Positions 1-5,212 of a DNA stretch of 5,212 nucleotides are shown one piece after another. The stretch covers positions 1 through 5,212 of the forward strand of contig QAML01000098.1 in NCBI GenBank assembly GCA_003150315.1. The letters run 5' to 3'. How positions within the stretch are numbered: the first letter of the stretch is position 1; the number at the start of each line of letters is the position of its first letter. The notes under the pieces are model-generated. The model ran no database searches and had not been told where the DNA came from. It was given only the letters and a program-made list of their open reading frames with translations. A program made the position numbers and the translations under genes. This DNA comes from Prevotellaceae bacterium (GTDB taxonomy: Bacteria; Bacteroidota; Bacteroidia; Bacteroidales; Bacteroidaceae).

Positions 1-179
1 ATCTGATTCTTGGCGTATTGCCATTCGACCCGACGGCGGGAATCGGGGCTTGGTTGATGTACGGAATCATTGTAATCGTTTTTTTCTTCTCACTGCTTTT
101 TGGGGCCCTTTACATTGCAACCAAAGGAATGAAACATATTGTGAGTAGAATGGCGAGTACGTTAAATATCTCTAAATAA
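1..179 (+). CDS. C-terminal end of a polytopic membrane protein, probable Wzx-type oligosaccharide flippase (5' partial)
   Basis: An open frame runs from the left edge (first full codon at 3) to a TAA at 177-179, giving 58 residues. It starts LILGVLPFDPTAGIGAWLMY, continues as a long hydrophobic stretch (about residues 15-38 of the fragment) and ends in a short basic tail with TKGMKHIVSRM. One final transmembrane helix followed by a brief cytoplasmic tail is what the end of a polysaccharide exporter of the MATE/MVF superfamily (Wzx) looks like. The neighbour directly downstream is a Wzy-like polymerase and glycosyltransferases follow, so a lipid-linked repeat-unit flippase is the best guess. 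The fragment carries no diagnostic motif, so another membrane protein such as an acyltransferase or transporter is possible. The stop overlaps the next start (TAATG), implying co-translation. The first 60 bases are about 55% GC by hand count, richer than the genes that follow. Confidence 0.6.
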   Translation, partial: LILGVLPFDPTAGIGAWLMYGIIVIVFFFSLLFGALYIATKGMKHIVSRMASTLNISK

Positions 180-181
180 TG
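177..181 (+). other. TAATG stop/start overlap between flippase-like and polymerase genes
   Basis: The TAA of the upstream membrane protein (177-179) shares its last A with the ATG of the polymerase (179-181). There is no Shine-Dalgarno-like sequence just upstream, so ribosomes terminating on the first gene probably reinitiate on the second. This supports one transcript and fixes the polymerase start. Confidence 0.7.
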
Positions 182-1369
182 CAGGATATAAAGGATACTT
201 ACTATTATGGCATCCGGAAGATTGTTGCTATATACATTTTGGCTTTGATTACAAGCTATTTGTTTGTCTGTATTACGGGTGAACTGAATGGAGATTTTAT
301 CGGAGAGTATATTACCATACCTCAAATCGTATTGTTTTTATTGTTTATAATTTCTCTCCTTCCTTTTATTTATGTCTGGAATCGTTATAAATATTATAAA
401 CGTAAACTTAAGCTGTGTAGTGCTATAAATGTTGTCAATGTATTGGGTGGATATGCATTAATTTTTTTAGTATTTAATATCATTATTCGAGCATTAGGCG
501 TCGGAGTTATGACAGGTAATGCAACCCAGAATTGGGTAGGAACTTTAGGTAATAATATTTTTATCTTTTATCTGTTTGCCGGAGCATTCTTGCTGGAATC
601 GCGGAAAAGGATCAATGTGATTCTTATAAGTGCTTTGTTTTTAGTGGCTTGTGTCTTGAAGGCATCCTTGCAAGAGGTATTTTATTTATTGTTGTTTATT
701 TTATTACGTTATTACGCAACACTGAAAAGAGTGTTGATAAAATATTGGGTTCTAATACCTGTTCTATTTGTCATAGCATTGAATGGCATAAGTTTTTTAT
801 ATGAATTGAGGGCCGAACTCAGAACAAAAGATGACATTTCCTTAAAGGAGGTAGAACCAACTGAGATATTGTGCGAAACATTGGCAGGACGGTTATCTTG
901 CTATTCTGATGTTGCATTTATCGTTGAAAATGCTCCGACTTTTTATATTTATGCACAAACTATTCCAGTTTTTTTTTATCAAGCGCAATGGCTTGACCGC
1001 TTTGGTGTACATTTAGGAAATTGGGCTGATAATCTGCCGGAACGATTTTTATATGAACAGAACAAGAATTCCAAGGAAGATGCCGGAACCTCGTTTATGC
1101 TTGGTATGCCGGGGATGCTAATCGTATCCTTTATGAGATCACCGTGGGTTTTTTTGATCAATCTAATTTCAATGTTGCTACTGATAGAATTATATTTTGC
1201 CCTCCTATTGAAACTTTCATTTCCAGGTGTCTTGGAGGTGGGTTTGACTGTGTTGTTATATCCAATTTTATCGGGAGTTTCTTTGGAGTTGTTTTTTTCT
1301 GTCATTCAATGTGCGATTTTTTGGATTTGCATACGGAAATTAAATTTTAATGCTCATCTCAGTAAATGA
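179..1369 (+). CDS. Probable oligosaccharide repeat-unit polymerase (Wzy-like), inner membrane
   Basis: This 396-residue protein has roughly nine or ten hydrophobic segments, near residues 15-33, 48-67, 85-103, 125-139, 145-160, 166-177, 186-207, 312-343 (one or two), 351-365 and 370-385. Between the N- and C-terminal helix groups lies one large hydrophilic region (about 208-305). Many helices, a single large periplasmic loop and a length near 400 are typical of Wzy polymerases, which join undecaprenyl-linked repeat units on the periplasmic face. The loop contains GRLSCYS (237-243), with Arg238 resembling the arginine-serine patch seen in many oligosaccharide polymerases. After it comes a Gly/Met-rich re-entry (TSFMLGMPGML, 304-314). 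Wzy proteins diverge strongly in sequence, so the call rests on topology, the loop and context: probable flippase before, three glycosyltransferases after. It is not an EpsG or WaaL type that I recognise. The ATG at 179 overlaps the upstream TAA and sits 14 codons before the first helix, which fits. The gene is AT-rich with many TTT, TTA and ATT codons. It contains a 9-T run at 969-977. Confidence 0.72.
   Translation: MQDIKDTYYYGIRKIVAIYILALITSYLFVCITGELNGDFIGEYITIPQIVLFLLFIISLLPFIYVWNRYKYYKRKLKLCSAINVVNVLGGYALIFLVFNIIIRALGVGVMTGNATQNWVGTLGNNIFIFYLFAGAFLLESRKRINVILISALFLVACVLKASLQEVFYLLLFILLRYYATLKRVLIKYWVLIPVLFVIALNGISFLYELRAELRTKDDISLKEVEPTEILCETLAGRLSCYSDVAFIVENAPTFYIYAQTIPVFFYQAQWLDRFGVHLGNWADNLPERFLYEQNKNSKEDAGTSFMLGMPGMLIVSFMRSPWVFLINLISMLLLIELYFALLLKLSFPGVLEVGLTVLLYPILSGVSLELFFSVIQCAIFWICIRKLNFNAHLSK
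1366..1369 (+). other. ATGA overlap between polymerase and GT4 genes
   Basis: The stop TGA of the polymerase (1367-1369) lies inside the ATGA that starts the glycosyltransferase (1366). A four-base overlap is the commonest form of translational coupling in bacterial operons. The ATG repeated at 1369 is an equally placed alternative start. Confidence 0.7.
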
Positions 1370-2448
1370 TGAAAAAGGGAATATATATAAGTGCATTATA
1401 TAATTCGAAAACGGGTGGCGGAATTGTTAGCGATACTATAAAACAGGTTTTGCAGACTCATGCTGAAATCAATTTACACGTTCTTGAATTTCCAATGTTT
1501 AAAAATCAATGGAAGAAATTATTTTATATGTTGACTGGTCGATTACTCGGATCAACACCTGCAATAGAGAAGAGCATCATTCGTCAGATCGAAAAAAATC
1601 ATCCTGATTTTATTTTTATAAATACATCGAGTTTAGGATTGCTGGAAAAGAAAATAAGACGGAATTTTCCCGGGATCCGCGTGGTTTCGTTGTTCCACAA
1701 TGTTGAATTCGTATATACTAAAGATGCATGGAAGACAAGTCGCAAAATCAATAAGTTGTTGACATTGTTGGTAACATGGTACAATGAAAAACTGGCCGTT
1801 CGGTATAGCTCTGTTATAATTACTCTTAATAAAAGGGATTCGGATGAATTGGCATTGTTATACGGACGTTGTGCTGATGGAATCCTGCCGATATGCTTGC
1901 AAGATCGTTTTGATCCGTCGCAATTGAAAATAGATCAAAGTGACCGACCGAAAAAGGCTCTTTTCGTAGGAAGTAATTTTTATGCTAATTATTACGGAAT
2001 TAAATGGTTTGTAGAACATGTGGCACCCTATGTCAAAAACGTAAAAATTATTATTGTCGGTAATGGGTTCGAGCGAAACAAAAAAGAATTGGAAATATAT
2101 GACAATATTGAAGTTGTAGGGACGGTTGAGAGTCTGGATGAGTTTTATTATAACGCTGATTTTGTCATATCTCCGATCTTCGAAGGTTCAGGGATGAAAA
2201 CAAAAACTGCCGAAGCTTTGATGTTTGGTAAGACTATTTTTGGGACGAAAGAGGCATTTGAGGGTTATTCATTCGACTATGGGAAAGTCGGCTGTTTATG
2301 TAATAATGCGGAGGATTTCATTTGTGCTATTGATAACTATAATTTGACAAAATTTAGATTTAATGATTACAGCAGAAATATGTATCTGAGAAATTATTCA
2401 TTTAATAAGTTGCATGAGATTTTAACGGACTACATTGTAAATCATTAA
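1366..2448 (+). CDS. Family 4-type (GT-B fold) glycosyltransferase
   Basis: This 360-residue soluble protein has two Rossmann-like halves, as GT-B enzymes do. The N-terminal half begins KKGIYISALYNSKTGGG, with the glycine loop (17-19) typical of sugar-nucleotide-dependent GT4 enzymes. It carries HNVE at 111-114, a common GT4 acceptor-side motif. The C-terminal half opens with FVGSNFYANYYGIKWF (200-215) and contains VGNG (231-234). Its donor-binding signature is PIFEGSGMKTKTAEAL (270-285), with Lys280 and Glu283 in the positions expected for phosphate and ribose/sugar contacts in the Glycos_transf_1 family. It probably transfers one sugar from a nucleotide donor onto the lipid-linked repeat unit on the cytoplasmic side, with retention of configuration by family rule. 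Donor and acceptor cannot be read from the sequence. The ATGA overlap with the preceding gene (1366-1369) points to translational coupling. A second ATG follows immediately at 1369, so the true start could be one codon later. The gene is complete, with no frameshift seen. Confidence 0.9.
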   Translation: MMKKGIYISALYNSKTGGGIVSDTIKQVLQTHAEINLHVLEFPMFKNQWKKLFYMLTGRLLGSTPAIEKSIIRQIEKNHPDFIFINTSSLGLLEKKIRRNFPGIRVVSLFHNVEFVYTKDAWKTSRKINKLLTLLVTWYNEKLAVRYSSVIITLNKRDSDELALLYGRCADGILPICLQDRFDPSQLKIDQSDRPKKALFVGSNFYANYYGIKWFVEHVAPYVKNVKIIIVGNGFERNKKELEIYDNIEVVGTVESLDEFYYNADFVISPIFEGSGMKTKTAEALMFGKTIFGTKEAFEGYSFDYGKVGCLCNNAEDFICAIDNYNLTKFRFNDYSRNMYLRNYSFNKLHEILTDYIVNH

Positions 2449-2457
2449 TTTATTGCT

Positions 2458-3456
2458 ATGGCTTTGGTATCGTTGATTGTTCCTATCTATAATGTTGCGG
2501 CATATGTAGAAAAATGTTTATTATCTGTGTTTGAACAAACGTATGATAATATAGAATATATAATTGTCGATGATTGTGGCTCGGATAATAGCATGGATTT
2601 GGTTCGGACGCTTGTTGAAAATACGAACTTTGCAGGAAAAACAATCCGCATCATCAGACATGCTTGCAATAAAGGTGTAGCGGCTGCACGGAATACGGGT
2701 TTGGATGCGGCGGTTGGAGACTATATCTTTTTTATGGATTCGGATGACACTCTTACGCCGAATTGTATAGAGGACCATGTGGCTTATTTGGAGAAATATA
2801 ACGTGGATTTTACAACGGCAGATATCAATTTTATAGGAGGACGTCGTGTGTTTAAATCGCTTATTAATAATAGAGTATTATGTAATCACCAAGATATACT
2901 GGAAAATTATTTTTTAAAATATATTCATCATTCTCCTTGTAATAAACTGCTTAAACGGACTTTTTTAGAAAAGAATCAAATCCGTTTTATGGAAGGTCTG
3001 TTATATGAAGATGCATTATGGTCTTTTGAAATAGCTTTTCATGCACGTTCTGTTGCTATTTTGCCTAAACGAACTTATAATTATATCATTCATGAGGGTT
3101 CGTTTACGACAACTGATAGAAATATGGAGCATCGTATGGATTCCAGAATTTATATAATTAATGCTATCATTAATTATATGGAGTCATGCAATAGCCCAGA
3201 AATTCGTCTTATCGCAAATCGCTATATTTCAGAGCGCCGATTCAAAATATTAGCAGGATTAGTGGGGTCAAATGCGGGTTCGTATTTGAAGCGTAAATAT
3301 TACCAGATTTTAAATGGGCCAGAATATCGATGTTATGATTATGGTTTGGGGGTGTCTTTAATGAGGCTGCCATATCCCTTTTTTTATGTTATTATTTTTT
3401 TAATCGTTCATATCTTTAAACTGTATAAGAAAATAATCAGGCGAATTTGTAAATAA
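2458..3456 (+). CDS. Family 2 (GT-A fold) glycosyltransferase with a C-terminal membrane-associating tail
   Basis: This 332-residue protein opens with a textbook GT2 domain. The first strand is VSLIVPIYNVAAYVEKCL (4-21), nucleotide-binding Asp residues fall in VDDCGSDNS (37-45), and NKGVAAARNTGL (71-82) precedes the metal-binding DSDD (94-97). The pair Glu184-Asp185 in LLYEDALW fits the catalytic-base position of the WcaA/EpsJ-like subgroup. The enzyme should add one sugar from a nucleotide donor, with inversion by family rule, to the growing lipid-linked repeat unit. After about residue 300 comes a hydrophobic run (about 305-320, PYPFFYVIIFLIVHIF) followed by a strongly basic end (KLYKKIIRRICK). 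This probably holds the enzyme at the inner membrane near its lipid-linked acceptor. The ATG lies 9 bases after the previous stop in an AT-rich gap without a Shine-Dalgarno sequence. The start is supported because the first beta strand begins at residue 3. The sugar transferred cannot be told from the sequence. Confidence 0.92.
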   Translation: MALVSLIVPIYNVAAYVEKCLLSVFEQTYDNIEYIIVDDCGSDNSMDLVRTLVENTNFAGKTIRIIRHACNKGVAAARNTGLDAAVGDYIFFMDSDDTLTPNCIEDHVAYLEKYNVDFTTADINFIGGRRVFKSLINNRVLCNHQDILENYFLKYIHHSPCNKLLKRTFLEKNQIRFMEGLLYEDALWSFEIAFHARSVAILPKRTYNYIIHEGSFTTTDRNMEHRMDSRIYIINAIINYMESCNSPEIRLIANRYISERRFKILAGLVGSNAGSYLKRKYYQILNGPEYRCYDYGLGVSLMRLPYPFFYVIIFLIVHIFKLYKKIIRRICK

Positions 3457-3466
3457 TATTACGAAT

Positions 3467-4315
3467 ATGATTACGGGCTCCATTGTTTTATTTAAAACCG
3501 ATGTCAATCAAGTTTCAGAAGTTATACATTCCTTTTTTAAGGGGGATTCAAAAGATCGAATTTTGTATTTGATAGATAATTCTCCGAATGATGTGCTTCG
3601 TTTTTTAGCAAATCTTTATCCGGGTTGTATTGAGTATATTTTTACAGGAAAAAATTTAGGTTATGGAACCGCTCATAATATCGCGTTGGAAAAAGCTCTA
3701 AACAACAAAGCCCGTTATCATGTGGTTTTAAATCCAGACCTTTCATTTGATGCAGATACAATACCAAGGTTAAGCCGTTTTATGGATAATCATTTAGATG
3801 TGGGGTTATCTATGCCTAAAGTTGTAAATCCAGATGGCAGTATTCGTTATATATGTCGATTGTTGCCGACTCCTATGGATCTTGTTTTAAGATGTTTGTT
3901 TTCTAAATCTCGATATGCTCAAAAAAGGAATTTCCAGTTCGAAATGCGAGAGTCTGGGTATAATGAGGTAATGGATGTCCCTTTTATATCAGGTTGTTTC
4001 ATGTTTTTTAGAGTCGATATTCTCCCGATTACAGGATTGTTTGATGAACATATTTTTATGTATTTTGAGGATGTTGATTTAAGCAGAAGGGTTCATGAAA
4101 AGTTTCGAACGTGTCTATATCCGAATGCCCAATCGATTCATTTGGCGAATCGAGAATCTCATCAAAATTGGAGAATGCTATTTGTGCATGTTCGGTCTGC
4201 TTTTTATTATTTCAATAAATGGGGGTGGTTTTTCGATAACCAGCGGGATCAATTAAATAGGCGAGCATTGGATAATATAAAAAAGTTTAATAGTAGCGAT
4301 ACGGTTGTAAAATGA
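3467..4315 (+). CDS. Family 2 glycosyltransferase, rhamnosyltransferase (WbbL/RfbF)-like
   Basis: This 282-residue protein has the motif order of the rhamnosyltransferase-like branch of GT2. The first strand is GSIVLF (4-9) and DNSPND (37-42) binds nucleotide. NLGYGTAHN (63-71) is the family's N-x-G-x-G-x-x-x-N element, and NPD (89-91) replaces the usual DxD, as is normal in this branch. FISGCFMFFR follows, then FDEHIFMYFEDVDLSRR with Glu201-Asp202 and Asp204 as the likely catalytic and metal-site acids. His225 in SIHLANRESH matches the conserved histidine after them. Characterised relatives transfer L-rhamnose or related 6-deoxyhexoses from dTDP donors, but the branch also includes other specificities, so rhamnose is only a suggestion. 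No dTDP-rhamnose genes are visible here. The ATG is 10 bases after the previous stop with no Shine-Dalgarno sequence, and the first strand begins at once, which supports this start. The stop TGA overlaps the next ATG (ATGA). No membrane helix is evident. Base composition is very AT-rich, about 25-33% GC in sampled lines. Confidence 0.9.
   Translation: MITGSIVLFKTDVNQVSEVIHSFFKGDSKDRILYLIDNSPNDVLRFLANLYPGCIEYIFTGKNLGYGTAHNIALEKALNNKARYHVVLNPDLSFDADTIPRLSRFMDNHLDVGLSMPKVVNPDGSIRYICRLLPTPMDLVLRCLFSKSRYAQKRNFQFEMRESGYNEVMDVPFISGCFMFFRVDILPITGLFDEHIFMYFEDVDLSRRVHEKFRTCLYPNAQSIHLANRESHQNWRMLFVHVRSAFYYFNKWGWFFDNQRDQLNRRALDNIKKFNSSDTVVK
4312..4315 (+). other. ATGA overlap between rhamnosyltransferase-like and ATP-grasp genes
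   Basis: The ATP-grasp ATG (4312-4314) overlaps the glycosyltransferase TGA (4313-4315). This ties the ligase into the same transcription and translation unit as the glycan genes, even though base composition changes sharply at this point. Confidence 0.7.
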
Positions 4316-5212
4316 AGATTTTACTGTTAGACGGCCATACCATTCAGGCTTTGCCGATGATGAAGGCCTTGACTCGTTTGAATGCGGAAGTTACGATTTT
4401 TTGCGAAGACCGGATTTCTTACGGATATTTTTCCCGATATGCACGCCATCGCGTATTGTGTCCTGCTCCCAAGACGGATGGAACGGCCTATCTTGATTTT
4501 TTGCTTGAATATATCCGGATGAATCCTCAGGATCTAGTAATTCCGCTGTTCAATGATACGGCCGAATTCGCAAGTCGTCATAAGGCGGAGATTGAGGCTT
4601 CGGGTTCCAAGGTAGATATTCCCGCGTGGGAGGTATTCATTCGGGGACACGATAAAGAGCTTTTGATGGAGACTTGCAAAACATTGGGGATTCCCCATCC
4701 CCGAACTGCGAATCCGGAAAAGATCGGATACGAGAAAGCGATCGGTTATGTCGGATATCCATGCCTGATAAAACCCAATCTGGGCGCCGGAGCCAAGGGG
4801 ATCAAAATAATTCATAGCCGGGAGAATTTCGAGCGGTATTACCAGACTACGGTACAAAAATTCGGAGCAAGCTGCATCCAGGAATTCATTCCGCAGACTG
4901 GAACCCAATATAAAGTACAACTGTATCGTAGTGAGTCCGGGGCTATCGTGGCTTCGAGCGTTTACGAAAAATGTCGTTATTATCCGTTGGACGGAGGGAC
5001 GAGTACCTGTAATCTGACCATTGAACGTCCGGATTTGGTAGGATTGTATGCTCGGATTTTGGATTATCTGGATTGGGTGGGGATGGCCGATTTCGATTGT
5101 ATCGAAGATCCTCGCGACGGCATTGTCAAATTGATGGAGATCAATCCGAGAGTTCCGGGAACAATTAAAGCGTCGTTTATATCCGGGGTGAACTTTGCCG
5201 AGGTGATGGTGG
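4312..5212 (+). CDS. ATP-grasp superfamily ligase-like protein (3' partial)
   Basis: The frame opens at ATG 4312, overlapping the preceding TGA, and runs to the right edge without a stop, giving 300 complete codons. The N-terminal ~100 residues look like the pre-ATP-grasp Rossmann-like domain: MKILLLDGHTIQALPMMKAL, then FSRYARHRV and IPLFNDTAEFA. The ATP-grasp module follows, with Lys154 in LIKPNLGAGAKG (152-163, phosphate-binding glycine loop). The adenine-side hinge is QEFIP with Glu191. Metal-binding acids are Asp262 (ADFDCIE) and Glu276/Asn278 in LMEINPR (274-280). All catalytic-core signatures are therefore intact. Such enzymes activate a carboxylate as acyl-phosphate using ATP and join it to an amine or other nucleophile. 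The overall look resembles predicted carboligases related to biotin carboxylase and carbamoyl-phosphate synthase rather than a D-Ala-D-Ala ligase, but the substrate is unknown. In this operon it may make an amide-type substituent or an activated precursor for the glycan (inference). The gene is about 48-55% GC in sampled lines, clearly above its upstream neighbours. Confidence 0.85.
   Translation, partial: MKILLLDGHTIQALPMMKALTRLNAEVTIFCEDRISYGYFSRYARHRVLCPAPKTDGTAYLDFLLEYIRMNPQDLVIPLFNDTAEFASRHKAEIEASGSKVDIPAWEVFIRGHDKELLMETCKTLGIPHPRTANPEKIGYEKAIGYVGYPCLIKPNLGAGAKGIKIIHSRENFERYYQTTVQKFGASCIQEFIPQTGTQYKVQLYRSESGAIVASSVYEKCRYYPLDGGTSTCNLTIERPDLVGLYARILDYLDWVGMADFDCIEDPRDGIVKLMEINPRVPGTIKASFISGVNFAEVMV

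Larger units (their letters stand above)
179..4315 (+). other. AT-rich, probably exchangeable polysaccharide-specificity cassette
   Basis: The polymerase and three glycosyltransferase genes share a low GC content. Hand counts of 60-base lines starting at 2041, 3481, 3601 and 3841 give about 28, 25, 27 and 33%. The ATP-grasp gene (lines starting at 4321, 4681 and 4741) gives about 48, 53 and 55%, and the first line of the window about 55%. Polymerase and glycosyltransferase genes are the part of such loci that differs between serotypes, so the low-GC block is plausibly a laterally acquired module. The left limit is less sharp than the right, because GC already falls within the end of the flippase-like gene. 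Confidence 0.5.

Noticed and set aside
844..852. AAAGGAGGT, a perfect Shine-Dalgarno-like sequence inside the polymerase gene
   Set aside because: No start codon with a following open frame sits at the right distance, it lies in the middle of a clear coding frame, and the real starts in this window do not use such a sequence.
979..1305. 108-codon open frame on the - strand opposite the polymerase
   Set aside because: It is antisense to the well-supported polymerase frame, its product is low-complexity and polar without a family motif, and it has no leader or neighbour that would support expression.
2449..2457. Possible promoter or terminator in the short gap before the first GT2 gene
   Set aside because: Nine AT-rich bases are too few for a promoter or hairpin terminator. 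The 10-base gap at 3457-3466 is the same. Both are simple intra-operon spacers.
4534..4920. 128-codon open frame on the - strand
   Set aside because: It lies entirely within the ATP-grasp coding frame, which shows clear family motifs on the + strand. The opposite-strand translation has no recognisable domain and is a shadow produced by the higher GC content.
1..5212. Search for invertible promoters, insertion sequences, CRISPR repeats, tRNA or other RNA genes
   Set aside because: The window is coding almost end to end. I saw no inverted-repeat pairs flanking a promoter-like segment, no transposase motif, no regularly spaced repeats and no cloverleaf-like segment by eye. Short repeats could be missed without a computed search.

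Overview
The window is an interior slice of a Wzx/Wzy-type surface polysaccharide locus (capsule or O-antigen). All genes lie on the + strand and are tightly packed, so they probably form one operon. The organism is most likely a member of the Bacteroidota, for example a Bacteroides, Parabacteroides or Alistipes relative. The reasons are the style of the locus, AT-rich leaders with no recognisable Shine-Dalgarno sequence before the starts, and a mosaic of AT-rich glycan genes beside higher-GC genes. Nothing in the window fixes the genus.

Layout: (1) positions 1-179 hold the last 58 codons of a membrane protein, probably the Wzx flippase. (2) 179-1369 encodes a 396-residue polytopic membrane protein with the architecture of a Wzy repeat-unit polymerase. 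(3) 1366-2448 encodes a GT-B fold, GT4-type glycosyltransferase. (4) 2458-3456 encodes a GT-A fold, GT2 glycosyltransferase with a hydrophobic, basic C-terminal tail. (5) 3467-4315 encodes a second GT2 enzyme of the rhamnosyltransferase (WbbL-like) type. (6) 4312 to the right edge is the first 300 codons of an ATP-grasp ligase-like protein, cut off by the window end. Three of the five junctions overlap (TAATG or ATGA) and the other two have gaps of 9 and 10 bases. There is no gene-free stretch, and I see no RNA gene, mobile element, CRISPR array, promoter or terminator.

Working together: cytoplasmic glycosyltransferases (three here, others and the initiating sugar-phosphate transferase outside) would build a lipid-linked repeat unit. 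The flippase would move it across the inner membrane and the polymerase would join units on the periplasmic face. The ATP-grasp protein would be an accessory enzyme, plausibly making an amide-type or other carboxyl-activated substituent or precursor. That last role is inference.

The most notable features are the ATP-grasp enzyme in a glycan operon and the abrupt composition change at 4312. The genes before it are roughly 25-35% GC in sampled stretches, while the ATP-grasp gene is about 50%. This suggests that 179-4315 is an exchangeable, serotype-specific cassette. I found no convincing evidence of a wholly new system.
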